NCBI RefSeq assembly: GCF_018342065.1
Contig: NZ_JAFDOE010000003.1
Span: 62,001-126,000 of the forward strand
Direction: 5' to 3'
DNA length: 64,000 nucleotides
Source: Citrobacter sp. FP75
GTDB lineage: Bacteria; Pseudomonadota; Gammaproteobacteria; Enterobacterales; Enterobacteriaceae
Positions 17,893 to 27,219 of this stretch are shown piece by piece. A program made the translations under genes and the position numbers. The stretch's first letter is position 1; each line of letters begins with the position of its first letter. The notes below the pieces were generated by a model. It did not search any database, was not told the DNA's origin, and saw only the letters and a program-made list of their open reading frames with translations.

Positions 17893-18384
17893 ATGAGACT
17901 GACATCAAAAGGGCGTTATGCCGTGACCGCAATGTTGGACGTTGCGCTCAACTCCGAAACGGGCCCGGTACCGTTGGCTGATATTTCGGAACGTCAGGGA
18001 ATTTCCCTTTCGTACCTGGAGCAGCTGTTTTCCCGTTTGCGTAAAAACGGTCTGGTTTCCAGCGTACGTGGACCAGGCGGCGGGTACCTGCTGGGTAAAG
18101 ATGCAGGCAGCATCGCAGTAGGTGAAGTGATTAGCGCTGTTGACGAGTCCGTAGATGCGACCCGTTGCCAGGGCAAAGGCGGTTGTCAGGGCGGCGATAA
18201 ATGCCTGACCCATGCGCTGTGGCGCGATCTGAGCGATCGTCTGACCGGTTTCCTCAACAACATTACGTTGGGCGAACTGGTGAATAATCAGGAAGTCCTG
18301 GATGTGTCTGGTCGCCAGCACACGCATGACGCTCCACGCAGCACCCGCACGCAAGACGCGATCGACGTTAAGTTACGCGCATAA
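17893..18384 (+). CDS. iscR: Fe-S cluster-responsive regulator IscR
   Basis: The 163-residue Rrf2-family regulator has a winged-helix domain (about 1-80, with [19 protein letters not shown] as wing) and the ligand motif of Cys92, Cys98, Cys104 and His107 in [17 protein letters not shown]. The holo form represses the isc promoter just upstream; the apo form binds other promoters such as suf. The extra C-terminal tail is usual in enterics. Confidence 0.97.
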   Translation: MRLTSKGRYAVTAMLDVALNSETGPVPLADISERQGISLSYLEQLFSRLRKNGLVSSVRGPGGGYLLGKDAGSIAVGEVISAVDESVDATRCQGKGGCQGGDKCLTHALWRDLSDRLTGFLNNITLGELVNNQEVLDVSGRQHTHDAPRSTRTQDAIDVKLRA

Positions 18385-18406
18385 TAAAAGTATTTTAGAA
18401 TCAGGC

Positions 18407-18424
18407 CGGGGCGTTCGCGCCCCG
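18407..18424 (+). promoter_or_regulatory. iscR-iscS intercistronic hairpin
   Basis: CGGGGCG-TTCG-CGCCCCG is a perfect 7-pair stem with a stable UUCG loop. In E. coli, structure in this gap keeps the iscR part of the mRNA intact when the small RNA RyhB directs decay of iscSUA. The same role is inferred here. Confidence 0.6.
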
Positions 18425-18495
18425 TTAACTCGGCCGTACATCCAGCCGGTCGCCTGATTCCTTGCATTGAAGCGATGTACGGAGTTTATAGAGCA

Positions 18496-19710
18496 ATGAA
18501 ATTACCGATCTATCTCGACTACTCCGCAACCACGCCGGTGGACCCGCGTGTTGCCGAGAAAATGATGCAGTGTCTGACCCTGGACGGAAACTTTGGTAAC
18601 CCAGCGTCCCGTTCACACCGTTTTGGCTGGCATGCTGAAGAGGCGGTCGATATCGCCCGTAATCAGATTGCCGATCTGGTAGGTGCCGATCCGCGTGAAA
18701 TCGTCTTTACTTCCGGTGCGACCGAATCCGACAACCTGGCGATTAAAGGTGCGGCCAACTTTTATCAGAAAAAAGGCAAGCACATCATCACCAGCAAAAC
18801 GGAACACAAAGCCGTGCTGGACACCTGTCGTCAGCTGGAGCGTGAAGGGTTTGAAGTGACCTACCTCGCCCCGCAGCGCAACGGTATTATTGACCTGAAA
18901 GAACTCGAAGCGGCGATGCGTGATGACACCATCCTCGTTTCCATTATGCACGTGAACAACGAAATCGGTGTGGTGCAGGATATCGCCGCTATCGGCGAAA
19001 TGTGCCGTGCGCGTGGCATCATCTACCACGTTGATGCGACCCAGAGCGTGGGCAAACTGCCTATCGATCTGAGCCAACTGAAAGTTGACCTGATGTCCTT
19101 CTCCGGTCACAAAATTTACGGTCCGAAAGGTATCGGCGCACTGTACGTTCGTCGTAAACCGCGTATCCGCATCGAAGCACAGATGCACGGCGGCGGTCAT
19201 GAGCGCGGCATGCGTTCCGGTACGCTGCCTGTCCACCAGATCGTCGGTATGGGTGAAGCTTACCGTATCGCCAAAGAAGAGATGGAAACCGAGATGGCGC
19301 GTCTGCGCGGTCTGCGTAACCGTCTGTGGAACGGCGTAAAAGATATGGAAGAGGTGTATCTGAATGGTGACCTCGAACATGGCGCACCGAACATTCTCAA
19401 CGTCAGCTTCAACTTTGTTGAAGGCGAATCGCTGATTATGGCGCTGAAAGATCTGGCGGTTTCTTCCGGTTCTGCCTGTACGTCTGCAAGCCTGGAACCT
19501 TCCTACGTGCTGCGCGCGTTGGGGATGACCGACGAGCTGGCACACAGCTCAATCCGTTTCTCTTTAGGTCGTTTCACAACCGAAGAAGAGATTGACTACA
19601 CCATCAATCTGGTTCGTAACTCCATCGGCCGTCTGCGTGACCTTTCTCCACTGTGGGAAATGTTCAAACAGGGCGTGGATCTGAACAGTATTGAATGGTC
19701 ACATCACTAA
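18496..19710 (+). CDS. iscS: Cysteine desulfurase IscS
   Basis: The 404-residue PLP enzyme is almost identical to E. coli IscS. It has the PLP lysine in [12 protein letters not shown] (Lys206) and the mobile persulfide loop [14 protein letters not shown] (Cys328). It converts cysteine to alanine and passes sulfane sulfur to IscU, TusA, ThiI and others. The start is the ATG at 18496, giving [10 protein letters not shown]; an upstream in-frame ATG at 18475 would add residues not found in the family. Confidence 0.97.
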   Translation: MKLPIYLDYSATTPVDPRVAEKMMQCLTLDGNFGNPASRSHRFGWHAEEAVDIARNQIADLVGADPREIVFTSGATESDNLAIKGAANFYQKKGKHIITSKTEHKAVLDTCRQLEREGFEVTYLAPQRNGIIDLKELEAAMRDDTILVSIMHVNNEIGVVQDIAAIGEMCRARGIIYHVDATQSVGKLPIDLSQLKVDLMSFSGHKIYGPKGIGALYVRRKPRIRIEAQMHGGGHERGMRSGTLPVHQIVGMGEAYRIAKEEMETEMARLRGLRNRLWNGVKDMEEVYLNGDLEHGAPNILNVSFNFVEGESLIMALKDLAVSSGSACTSASLEPSYVLRALGMTDELAHSSIRFSLGRFTTEEEIDYTINLVRNSIGRLRDLSPLWEMFKQGVDLNSIEWSHH

Positions 19711-19735
19711 TCGGTACCGATAAGGAGAATTCATC

Positions 19736-20122
19736 ATGGCTTACAGCGAAAAAGTAATCGATCATTACGAGAATCCACGTAACGTGGGCTCTTTTGACAA
19801 CAGCGACGAGAACGTGGGCAGCGGCATGGTGGGTGCACCGGCCTGTGGCGACGTGATGAAGTTGCAGATCAAAGTCAACAATGAAGGTATCATTGAAGAC
19901 GCGCGTTTCAAGACTTACGGCTGCGGTTCTGCCATTGCCTCCAGCTCTCTGGTTACCGAATGGGTGAAAGGGAAATCTCTGGACGAAGCACAGGCGATTA
20001 AAAACACCGATATCGCAGACGAGCTTGAACTGCCACCAGTGAAAATTCACTGTTCTATTCTGGCTGAAGACGCGATTAAAGCCGCGATTGCGGATTACAA
20101 AAGCAAACGTGAAGCAAAATAA
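19736..20122 (+). CDS. iscU: Fe-S scaffold protein IscU
   Basis: The 128-residue scaffold assembles [2Fe-2S] and [4Fe-4S] clusters. The three ligand cysteines are present: Cys37 in APACGDV with Asp39, Cys63 in YGCGSA, and Cys106 in IHCSIL. The LPPVK motif (99-103) recognised by chaperone HscA is also present. AAGGAG precedes the start. Confidence 0.97.
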   Translation: MAYSEKVIDHYENPRNVGSFDNSDENVGSGMVGAPACGDVMKLQIKVNNEGIIEDARFKTYGCGSAIASSSLVTEWVKGKSLDEAQAIKNTDIADELELPPVKIHCSILAEDAIKAAIADYKSKREAK

Positions 20123-20142
20123 TTAAGAGTTGAGGTTTTATT

Positions 20143-20466
20143 ATGTCGATTACCTTAAGCGACAGTGCAGCAGCGCGAGTAAATACCTTCCTGGCAAACC
20201 GTGGTAAAGGGTTTGGCCTGCGTCTGGGCGTGAGAACCTCCGGCTGCTCAGGTATGGCCTATGTACTGGAATTTGTTGACGAGCCGGCGGCTGAAGATAC
20301 CGTGTTTGAAGACAAAGGCGTAAAAGTCGTGATCGACGGTAAAAGCCTGCAATTTCTGGACGGTACGCAGTTAGACTTCGTCAAAGAAGGTCTGAACGAA
20401 GGGTTTAAGTTCACCAACCCTAACGTGAAAGACGAGTGTGGATGCGGCGAAAGCTTCCACGTGTAA
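20143..20466 (+). CDS. iscA: A-type Fe-S carrier IscA
   Basis: The 107-residue protein of the HesB/IscA family has the three conserved cysteines Cys35 (SGCSGM), Cys99 and Cys101 (ECGCGES). It accepts clusters or iron and delivers them to apoproteins. It is 20 bases from iscU and followed by a strong hairpin before hscB. Confidence 0.97.
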   Translation: MSITLSDSAAARVNTFLANRGKGFGLRLGVRTSGCSGMAYVLEFVDEPAAEDTVFEDKGVKVVIDGKSLQFLDGTQLDFVKEGLNEGFKFTNPNVKDECGCGESFHV

Positions 20467-20480
20467 CGTGCGTCACCCGA

Positions 20481-20514
20481 AAACCCCACCGTGGCTTTGC
20501 TACGTGTGGGGTTT
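20481..20514 (+). terminator. iscA-hscB intercistronic attenuator
   Basis: AAACCCCAC (20481-20489) and GTGGGGTTT (20506-20514) pair perfectly, extended inward by CGTGG/CTACG with one G-T pair to give about 14 pairs. The 3' arm ends in T-rich sequence. It probably lowers expression of the chaperone genes relative to iscRSUA. Confidence 0.65.
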
Positions 20515-20542
20515 GTTCTAACAGGCTACCCCTGAGAATGTT

Positions 20543-21058
20543 ATGGACTACTTCACCCTCTTTGGCTTACCGGCCCGTTATCAGCTCGATATTCAGGCGC
20601 TGAGCCTCCGTTTTCAGGATCTACAACGTCAGTATCATCCTGATAAATTTGCCAGCGGCTCTCAGGCGGAACAACTTGCTGCCGTTTCGCAGTCCGCCAC
20701 GATCAATCAGGCCTGGCAAACGCTGCGTCATCCCTTGATGCGCGCCGAATACTTACTGTCTTTACACGGCTTTGATATCCGCAGCGAGCAGCACACGGTG
20801 CGCGATACCGCGTTCCTGATGGAGCAGTTGGAACTTCGTGAAGAGCTGGACGAGATTGAACAGGCTAAAGACAGTGAACGTCTGGATGCGTTGATGAAAC
20901 GTATTAACGAGATGTACCAGGTTCGCCATCAGCTGATGGTGGAACAGCTGGACAGCGAAGCGTGGGATGCGGCGGCAGACACCGTGCGTAAACTGCGTTT
21001 TCTCGATAAACTGCGAAGCAGTGCAGAACAACTCGAAGAAAAACTGCTCGATTTTTAA
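20543..21058 (+). CDS. hscB: Co-chaperone HscB (Hsc20)
   Basis: The 171-residue J-protein has the HPD motif at 32-34 in QYHPDKF and a C-terminal three-helix domain (about 84-171) that binds IscU. It stimulates HscA ATPase and targets IscU for cluster transfer. Same length as in E. coli and followed 15 bases later by hscA. Confidence 0.96.
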   Translation: MDYFTLFGLPARYQLDIQALSLRFQDLQRQYHPDKFASGSQAEQLAAVSQSATINQAWQTLRHPLMRAEYLLSLHGFDIRSEQHTVRDTAFLMEQLELREELDEIEQAKDSERLDALMKRINEMYQVRHQLMVEQLDSEAWDAAADTVRKLRFLDKLRSSAEQLEEKLLDF

Positions 21059-21073
21059 TTTCCGGAAGCGAAA

Positions 21074-22924
21074 ATGGCCTTATTACAAATTAGTGAGCCT
21101 GGTCTGAGTGCCGCACCGCACCAGCGTCGTCTGGCGGTAGGCATTGACTTAGGTACCACCAACTCTCTGGTCGCGACTGTACGCAGCGGTCAGGCTGAAA
21201 CGCTGGCTGACCACGAAGGTCGTCACCTGTTGCCGTCAGTGGTTCACTATCAGCAGCAGGGCTACTCTGTCGGTTACGATGCCCGTGCTAATGCCGCTCT
21301 CGACACGGCAAACACCGTCAGTTCGGTAAAACGCATGATGGGCCGCTCTCTGGCGGATATCCAGGCGCGTTACCCGCATCTGCCGTATACATTCCAGGCA
21401 AGCGAAAACGGTCTGCCGATGATCGAAACCGCAGCCGGTTTACTTAATCCGGTGCGTGTATCCGCTGACATTCTGAAAGCGTTGGCTGCACGGGCAACAG
21501 AAGCGCTGTCTGGTGAGCTGGACGGCGTGGTGATCACCGTTCCGGCCTATTTTGACGACGCACAGCGCCAGGGCACCAAAGACGCCGCGCGTCTGGCGGG
21601 CCTGCACGTACTGCGTTTGCTGAACGAACCGACCGCGGCGGCGATTGCCTATGGCCTGGATTCCGGTCAGGAAGGCGTGATCGCAGTCTATGACCTCGGC
21701 GGCGGCACGTTTGATATTTCTATTCTGCGCTTAAGCCGTGGCGTATTTGAAGTGCTGGCGACCGGCGGGGATTCTGCGCTCGGCGGTGATGATTTCGACC
21801 ATCTACTGGCTGATTACATTCGCGAGCGGGCGGGCGTAGCCGATCGCAGCGATAACCGCGTACAGCGCGAACTGCTGGATGCCGCGATTGCCGCCAAAAT
21901 TGCACTCAGCGATGCCGATTCTGTGACGGTTAACGTGGCGGGATGGCAGGGTGAAATCACCCGCGAAACTTTTAATGAACTGATTTCCGCACTGGTCAAG
22001 CGTACGCTGCTGGCCTGTCGTCGCGCGTTGAAAGATGCGGGCGTAGAGCCGCAGGATGTGCTGGAAGTGGTGATGGTCGGTGGTTCAACGCGCGTGCCGC
22101 TGGTGCGTGGACGCGTCGGTGAATTTTTTGGTCGCACGCCGCTGACCTCTATCGATCCGGACAAAGTGGTCGCCATCGGTGCGGCAATTCAGGCGGATAT
22201 TCTGGTCGGTAATAAACCGGACAGCGAAATGCTGCTGCTGGACGTTATCCCGCTGTCCCTGGGGCTGGAAACCATGGGCGGTCTGGTGGAGAAAGTGATC
22301 CCGCGTAACACCACTATTCCGGTAGCGCGTGCGCAGGATTTTACCACCTTTAAAGATGGTCAAACCGCGATGTCCATCCACGTGATGCAGGGCGAGCGTG
22401 AGCTGGTGCAGGACTGCCGTTCACTGGCGCGTTTTGCGCTACGTGGTATTCCGGCGCTGCCTGCAGGCGGCGCGCATATCCGCGTCACCTTCCAGGTCGA
22501 TGCCGATGGACTATTGAGCGTGACCGCCATGGAGAAATCTACCGGCGTGGAGTCCTCGATTCAGGTCAAACCGTCCTACGGTCTGACCGACAGTGAAATT
22601 GCCTCCATGATTCAGGATTCGATGAGTTTTGCCGAGCAGGACGTTAAAGCCCGTATGTTGGCAGAGCAGAAAGTCGAAGCAGCACGCGTACTGGAGAGTT
22701 TATCCGGTGCGTTGAACGCTGATGCCGCGCTGTTAAGCGCCGCAGAACGTCAGGCCATCGACACCGCCGCCGCGCATTTGAGCGAGGTTGCAGAGGGTGA
22801 CGATGTTGACGCGATAGAACAAGCCATTAAAAACGTAGACAAACAAACCCAGGAATTCGCCGCTCGCCGCATGGACAAATCCGTCCGTAGCGCGCTGAAA
22901 GGCCATTCCGTGGACGAGGTTTAA
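21074..22924 (+). CDS. hscA: Fe-S specialised Hsp70 chaperone HscA
   Basis: The 616-residue DnaK-type protein has the nucleotide-binding motifs [26 protein letters not shown] and [12 protein letters not shown], then a substrate-binding domain from about residue 390. It binds IscU's LPPVK peptide and promotes cluster release with HscB. Its stop is separated from the fdx start by a single base. Confidence 0.97.
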   Translation: MALLQISEPGLSAAPHQRRLAVGIDLGTTNSLVATVRSGQAETLADHEGRHLLPSVVHYQQQGYSVGYDARANAALDTANTVSSVKRMMGRSLADIQARYPHLPYTFQASENGLPMIETAAGLLNPVRVSADILKALAARATEALSGELDGVVITVPAYFDDAQRQGTKDAARLAGLHVLRLLNEPTAAAIAYGLDSGQEGVIAVYDLGGGTFDISILRLSRGVFEVLATGGDSALGGDDFDHLLADYIRERAGVADRSDNRVQRELLDAAIAAKIALSDADSVTVNVAGWQGEITRETFNELISALVKRTLLACRRALKDAGVEPQDVLEVVMVGGSTRVPLVRGRVGEFFGRTPLTSIDPDKVVAIGAAIQADILVGNKPDSEMLLLDVIPLSLGLETMGGLVEKVIPRNTTIPVARAQDFTTFKDGQTAMSIHVMQGERELVQDCRSLARFALRGIPALPAGGAHIRVTFQVDADGLLSVTAMEKSTGVESSIQVKPSYGLTDSEIASMIQDSMSFAEQDVKARMLAEQKVEAARVLESLSGALNADAALLSAAERQAIDTAAAHLSEVAEGDDVDAIEQAIKNVDKQTQEFAARRMDKSVRSALKGHSVDEV

Positions 22925-22925
22925 T

Positions 22926-23261
22926 ATGCCAAAGATTGTTATTTTGCCTCATCAGGATCTCTGTCCCGATGGCGCAGTTCTGGAAGCTGAGACCGGCGAA
23001 ACCATTCTCGACGTTGCCCTGCGTAACGGTATCGAGATTGAACATGCCTGTGAAAAATCCTGTGCCTGCACTACCTGTCACTGCATCGTGCGTGAAGGTT
23101 TCGACTCCCTGCCGGAAAGCACGGAAGAAGAAGACGACATGCTGGATAAAGCCTGGGGACTGGAGCCGGAGAGCCGTTTAAGCTGTCAGGCGCGCGTCAC
23201 CGAGGACGATTTAGTGGTCGAAATCCCACGTTACACAATCAATCATGCGCGTGAGCATTAA
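22926..23261 (+). CDS. fdx: [2Fe-2S] ferredoxin Fdx
   Basis: The 111-residue adrenodoxin-type ferredoxin has the cluster cysteines in [10 protein letters not shown] (Cys42, Cys48, Cys51) and LSCQAR (Cys87). It supplies electrons to IscS/IscU during cluster assembly. It lies one base after hscA, so translation is coupled. Confidence 0.97.
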   Translation: MPKIVILPHQDLCPDGAVLEAETGETILDVALRNGIEIEHACEKSCACTTCHCIVREGFDSLPESTEEEDDMLDKAWGLEPESRLSCQARVTEDDLVVEIPRYTINHAREH

Positions 23262-23272
23262 CAGGGGGTAGT

Positions 23273-23473
23273 ATGGGACTGAAGTGGACCGATAGCCGCG
23301 AGATCGGCGAAGCGCTGTACGACGCGTTCCCCGATCTGGATCCCAAGACCGTTCGTTTCACCGATCTTCATCAGTGGATCTGCGATCTAGAGGAATTTGA
23401 TGACGACCCTGGCGCATCCAATGAAAAAATTCTGGAGGCGATTCTGTTAGTCTGGTTAGATGAAGCAGAGTAA
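23273..23473 (+). CDS. iscX: IscX (YfhJ)
   Basis: The 66-residue acidic protein is almost the same as E. coli IscX, with the family motifs [11 protein letters not shown] and [14 protein letters not shown]. It binds IscS and iron and modulates desulfurase activity. It is the last gene of the isc operon proper, 11 bases after fdx. Confidence 0.96.
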   Translation: MGLKWTDSREIGEALYDAFPDLDPKTVRFTDLHQWICDLEEFDDDPGASNEKILEAILLVWLDEAE

Positions 23474-23480
23474 GTCACAT

Positions 23481-23508
23481 AACGGGCTGCCATAGGGCGG
23501 CCCGTTTG
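23481..23508 (+). terminator. iscX-pepB hairpin
   Basis: CGGGCTGCC-ATA-GGGCGGCCCG followed by TTTG forms a GC-rich stem between iscX and pepB. It is a likely partial terminator of the isc operon; the T-run is short, so read-through into pepB is expected. Confidence 0.6.
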
Positions 23509-23526
23509 CTAATAAGGATAAATAAA

Positions 23527-24810
23527 ATGACAGAAGCCATGAAAATTACGCTTTCCACGCAGCCAGCTGACGCACGCTGGGGCGGAAAAGCGACCTACAG
23601 CATTAGTAGCGACGGTATTACCCTGCACCTTAATGGAAAAGATGACCTGGGCCTTATTCAGCGCGCCGCACGTAAAATTGACGGCCTGGGTATTAAACAT
23701 GTCCAACTGGACGGTGAAGGCTGGGATACCGAACGTAGCTGGGCGTTCTGGCAGGGCTACAAAGGACCAAAAGGCACTCGCAAAGTTGAGTGGGCAGCCC
23801 TGGACGAGGCGCAGCGCAAAGAGCTGGATAGCCGCCTGAAAATTATTGACTGGGTGCGTGACACTATTAACGCTCCGGCAGAAGAGCTTGGTCCAGAGCA
23901 GTTAGCGCAGCGCGCCGTAGACCTGCTGTGCTCTGTTGCGTGCGATAACGTCTCTTACCGCATCACCAAAGGCGAAGATCTGCGCGAGCAGAATTACATG
24001 GGCCTGCACACGGTAGGCCGTGGATCTGAACGTCCGCCGGTGTTGCTGGCGCTGGACTTCAACCCGACGGGGGATAAAGAAGCACCGGTTTACGCCTGCC
24101 TGGTGGGTAAAGGGATCACCTTTGATTCCGGTGGTTATAGCATCAAGCAAAGCGCATTTATGGACTCGATGAAGTCCGATATGGGCGGTGCCGCAACGGT
24201 AACCGGCGCACTGGCGTTTGCCATCACGCGCGGTCTGAACAAGCGCGTGAAGTTGTACCTGTGCTGTGCGGATAACCTGATCAGCGGCAATGCCTTTAAG
24301 CTCGGCGATATTATTCGCTATCGCAACGGCAAAAATGTTGAAGTGATGAACACTGATGCCGAAGGCCGTCTGGTGTTGGCGGACGGTCTGATTGACGCCA
24401 GCGCGCAGAAACCGGAACTGATTATTGATGCTGCTACGCTGACCGGCGCGGCGAAAACGGCGCTGGGTAACGATTATCACGCGTTGTTTAGCTTTGATGA
24501 CCAGCTGGCGGCTCGCCTGATGGCAAGCGCGGCGCAAGAAAACGAGCCGTTCTGGCGTCTGCCGCTGGCAGAGTTTCACCGTAGCCAACTGCCGTCTAAC
24601 TTTGCCGAGCTGAATAACACCGGTAGCGCGGCTTACCCGGCGGGCGCAAGCACCGCTGCGGGCTTCCTGTCCCACTTCGTGGAAAACTATCAGCAAGGCT
24701 GGCTGCACATTGACTGCTCTGCGACCTATCGCAAAGCGCCGGTTGAGCAGTGGTCTGCGGGCGCGACCGGTTTGGGTGTGCGCACCATCGCGAATTTGTT
24801 AACCGCATAA
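23527..24810 (+). CDS. pepB: Peptidase B (M17 leucyl aminopeptidase)
   Basis: The 427-residue enzyme matches E. coli PepB. The M17 dimetal core is visible: the [14 protein letters not shown] lysine/aspartate region, SDMGGAATV and the signature NTDAEGRL. It removes N-terminal residues from peptides in the cytosol as a hexamer. The ATG at 23527 gives [11 protein letters not shown] as in E. coli; an in-frame ATG 21 bases upstream overlaps the intergenic hairpin area and is not favoured. Confidence 0.95.
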   Translation: MTEAMKITLSTQPADARWGGKATYSISSDGITLHLNGKDDLGLIQRAARKIDGLGIKHVQLDGEGWDTERSWAFWQGYKGPKGTRKVEWAALDEAQRKELDSRLKIIDWVRDTINAPAEELGPEQLAQRAVDLLCSVACDNVSYRITKGEDLREQNYMGLHTVGRGSERPPVLLALDFNPTGDKEAPVYACLVGKGITFDSGGYSIKQSAFMDSMKSDMGGAATVTGALAFAITRGLNKRVKLYLCCADNLISGNAFKLGDIIRYRNGKNVEVMNTDAEGRLVLADGLIDASAQKPELIIDAATLTGAAKTALGNDYHALFSFDDQLAARLMASAAQENEPFWRLPLAEFHRSQLPSNFAELNNTGSAAYPAGASTAAGFLSHFVENYQQGWLHIDCSATYRKAPVEQWSAGATGLGVRTIANLLTA

Positions 24811-24824
24811 TTCATGACTGTATT

Positions 24825-24850
24825 GCCGGATGACGCTACGCTTATCCGGC
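24825..24850. repeat. REP element between pepB and sseB
   Basis: GCCGGATGACGC-TACG-CTTATCCGGC is a REP palindrome only about 30 bases upstream of the sseB start, so it is in the sseB leader. Confidence 0.8.
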
Positions 24851-24880
24851 CTACATATATTCATCCAATTTGTGATCCTT

Positions 24881-25657
24881 ATGTCCGAAACAAAAAACGA
24901 ATTAGAAACGTTGCTGGAACAAGCGGCGACTGAACCTGCGCATCGCCCGGCATTTTTCCGTACGTTGCTGGAATCCACTGTCTGGGTTCCGGGAACGGCC
25001 GCAGAAGGCGAGGCGGTGGTTGAAGACAGCGCGCTGGATCTGCAGCACTGGGAAAAAGAAGACGGCACCACCGTGATCCCGTTTTTCACCTCCCTTGAAG
25101 CCTTGCAGCAGGCCGTTGAAGACGAACAGGCATTTGTTGTGATGCCGGTACGCACGCTGTTTGAAATGACGCTGGGTGAAACGCTGTTCCTCAACGCCAA
25201 ACTGCCAACTGGCAAAGAGTTTATGCCGCGCGAAATCAGCCTGCTGATGGGCGAAGAAGGGGATCCGCTGAGTACCCAGGAAGTGCTGGAAGGCGGCGAG
25301 TCGCTGATCCTCTCCGAGGTTGCAGAACCTCCGGCGCAGATGATTGACTCACTGACTACGCTGTTTAAAACCATTAAGCCGGTAAAACGCGCATTTCTCT
25401 GCTCGATCAAAGAAAGTGCGGAAGCCCAGCCGAACCTGCTGATTGGCATTGAAGCCGATGGTGATATTGAAGAGATTATTCATGCCACGGGTAGTGTTGC
25501 AACCGATACGTTACCGGGTGATGAGCCGATTGATATCTGCCAGGTGGTGAAAGGTGAGAAAGGGGTCAGCCACTTTATTACCGAACACATCGCGCCTTTC
25601 TACGAGCGTCGCTGGGGCGGCTTCCTGCGTGACTTTAAACAGAACCGGATTATCTAA
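24881..25657 (+). CDS. sseB: SseB family protein (enhanced serine sensitivity)
   Basis: The 258-residue cytosolic protein is collinear with E. coli SseB, starting MSETKNELE and ending RDFKQNRII. An N-terminal SseB domain (about 1-125) is followed by a C-terminal SseB domain. The E. coli gene is named for a serine-sensitivity phenotype when over-expressed; no enzymatic motif is visible. It is unrelated to the Salmonella SPI-2 translocon protein of the same name. Confidence 0.92.
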   Translation: MSETKNELETLLEQAATEPAHRPAFFRTLLESTVWVPGTAAEGEAVVEDSALDLQHWEKEDGTTVIPFFTSLEALQQAVEDEQAFVVMPVRTLFEMTLGETLFLNAKLPTGKEFMPREISLLMGEEGDPLSTQEVLEGGESLILSEVAEPPAQMIDSLTTLFKTIKPVKRAFLCSIKESAEAQPNLLIGIEADGDIEEIIHATGSVATDTLPGDEPIDICQVVKGEKGVSHFITEHIAPFYERRWGGFLRDFKQNRII

Positions 25658-25659
25658 GT

Positions 25660-25958
25660 AAAGGAAAGCCGCCCCGAAGGGCGGCTACCTGGCTTACTTG
25701 CCCTGGGCGCTGAGCGTCACGCGTACAGAATTACCTGAGTAACTCCGATCTCCGTGAAGGCACAACGCGCCAGAAACAACAAGCACGATACAGAAGTACC
25801 GTATCTTCATTGCGCGGTCCATGCGAAGACCGCATCACGACAGCACCACTGGCGATCGTGCCGTGATAGCAAGCGCTGAGGTGCGCCTGCGTATACGGCC
25901 ATACAATGACCTTCCCTAAAGCCAGTGCCCGTTTGCGAGACAGCGGAAAGGGCCGCTC
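25660..25958 (-). ncRNA. ryfA: Small RNA RyfA
   Basis: The minus strand between sseB and sseA carries a sequence I recognise as RyfA (PAIR3): GCGGCCCTTTCCGC near the 5' end, then CTCGCAAACGGGC, a central GATGCGGTCTTCGCATGGACC and GAAGATACGGTACTTCTGTATC hairpins. Position and orientation agree with E. coli, where ryfA lies between sseA and sseB in the sseA direction at about 304 nt. A TATTAT -10 element (25962-25967) gives a start near 25955, and the terminator at 25661-25686 gives about 300 nt. The ends are approximate. RyfA has been linked to stress and virulence in E. coli and Shigella; its targets are not evident here. Confidence 0.72.
25661..25686 (-). terminator. ryfA terminator (also 3' hairpin of sseB)
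   Basis: AGCCGCCC-CGAA-GGGCGGCT (25667-25686) is a perfect 8-pair stem. On the minus strand it is followed by TTTCCTTT, a plausible intrinsic terminator for ryfA; on the plus strand no T-run follows. Confidence 0.7.
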
Positions 25959-26037
25959 AAAATAATACATTAAATGTTGAATAGTTTCCCTGTTAATTAA
26001 CTTGACTTTTATTCTCTTAAACCGGAATATTTAACTA

Positions 26038-26090
26038 CTGAGGTGCGCCTGCGTTGCTATGGCAACACAGCCTGCTGGAAAGGCCGCGAA
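26038..26090 (-). pseudogene. Truncated second ryfA-like copy
   Basis: A 16-base string, CTGAGGTGCGCCTGCG, occurs both inside ryfA (25877-25893) and here. Further along, both carry GGCCGC next to a GGAAAGG-type string in the same order, but this copy lacks most of the sequence between. It looks like a decayed tandem duplicate with a large internal deletion. Confidence 0.45.
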
Positions 26091-26103
26091 CCGGACCAGC
26101 ACA

Positions 26104-26137
26104 AAAAAACCGCTCAAATGAGCGGTTTTTTTGTGGG
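26104..26137. terminator. Bidirectional terminator after sseA
   Basis: An ACCGCTCAAATGAGCGGT stem with ACAAAAAAA on the left and TTTTTTTGT on the right forms a symmetrical terminator. On the minus strand it would end sseA transcripts; on the plus strand it could stop read-through from sseB. Confidence 0.85.
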
Positions 26138-26161
26138 CGTAAAAGATGAACAAATCAGAAT

Positions 26162-27013
26162 TTATTTAGCTTCGGCCGGCTCTACCGGTAAATCGTTGCG
26201 CGCGCCCCATTCGCTCCACGCGCCGTCATACAACGCAACGTTGGGAACTCTCAGCGTGGCAAGCGCCAGCACCACCACGGCAGCCGTTACGCCGGAGCCG
26301 CAGCTGGCGATGATCGGTCTGTCAAAGCTCACGCCGTGGCTGAAGAAAATCGCATCCAGCTCATCGGTGGTTTTTAATTCGCCGCCACGAACCAGTTCTG
26401 TCCACGGTACGTTCAGCGCACCGGGAACATGGCCGCGTTTCAGGCCAGGGCGGGGTTCGTCAACTTCCGCGTTAAAACGCGCAGCCGGGCGCGCATCGAC
26501 AATCTGCGCAGTTTTTTCATGGCTGGCCAGCAGAACATCGGTCACCCGCACTACGGCCTCTGGTATAAACGCGGCGTCAAACTCGCCTTCGGGCAAATCA
26601 ACGCTCCCTTCCTGCAACGGTAACGCATCACGCTGCCAGCTCGCAAAACCGCCTGCCAAAATGGAGACATTTTCTACGCCAAACGTGCGCAGCATCCACC
26701 AGGCGCGCGGAGCGGAAAACAGATTGCCGTCATCGTAGATGACCAGATGTTTATCCTGATTTACGCCCAACTCGCGCATGGCTACGGCGAAAGCCTCCGG
26801 ACGTGGCATCATATGCGGCAACGCAGAGGTATGATCGGAGAGCGCTTCGATATCAAAAAAGACCGCCCCAGGAATATGACCGGCGCGATACTCCTCGCCA
26901 ACATCGCGACCTTCCTGTCCTGGAGGAGCCATCCGGGCATCAATAATTTGTATTTCCGGATCGTCAATGTGTTCGACAAGCCAGTCGGCAGCGACAAAGA
27001 AGGCGGTGGTCAT
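26162..27013 (-). CDS. sseA: 3-mercaptopyruvate sulfurtransferase SseA
   Basis: The 283-residue protein has two rhodanese domains. The catalytic loop CGSGVTA (Cys238) has the mercaptopyruvate sulfurtransferase sequence rather than the CRKGVT of thiosulfate sulfurtransferases. It transfers sulfur from 3-mercaptopyruvate to thiophilic acceptors such as cyanide or thioredoxin. The start chosen is the ATG at 27013 with GGAG upstream; it aligns with the E. coli N-terminus, whereas the ATG at 27073 would add 20 residues not in the family. Confidence 0.93.
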   Translation of the reverse strand: MTTAFFVAADWLVEHIDDPEIQIIDARMAPPGQEGRDVGEEYRAGHIPGAVFFDIEALSDHTSALPHMMPRPEAFAVAMRELGVNQDKHLVIYDDGNLFSAPRAWWMLRTFGVENVSILAGGFASWQRDALPLQEGSVDLPEGEFDAAFIPEAVVRVTDVLLASHEKTAQIVDARPAARFNAEVDEPRPGLKRGHVPGALNVPWTELVRGGELKTTDELDAIFFSHGVSFDRPIIASCGSGVTAAVVVLALATLRVPNVALYDGAWSEWGARNDLPVEPAEAK

Positions 27014-27219
27014 AGGCATCTCCATTTTTACCAGGTTTCGGCAAATTGTCGGACGTTTCCCGCTAAGCGACAAGTAAAAGAGGCTGATTTGTCAGGCGAA
27101 TCCACATTAATCACGAAAATTAGGACAACGTTGTACTGTTACTGGCTTTCACAGACGGAAATCTGACGCATAATAGTTGTTCTACGTAGCTAACGGGCCA
27201 CTACGGCCAGGGATGAAAA

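Noticed and set aside
18613-19545. Minus-strand ORF (310 residues) over iscS
   Set aside because: Antisense shadow of iscS with no sign of an independent gene.
25731-25970. Minus-strand 79-residue ORF inside ryfA
   Set aside because: It overlaps the structured RNA gene almost exactly, lacks a Shine-Dalgarno and shows no protein family; a small peptide from ryfA is not impossible but unsupported.
26043-26738. Plus-strand ORF (231 residues) crossing the sseA terminator
   Set aside because: It runs through a bidirectional terminator and antisense to sseA; low-complexity Ser/Thr composition is typical of shadow frames.
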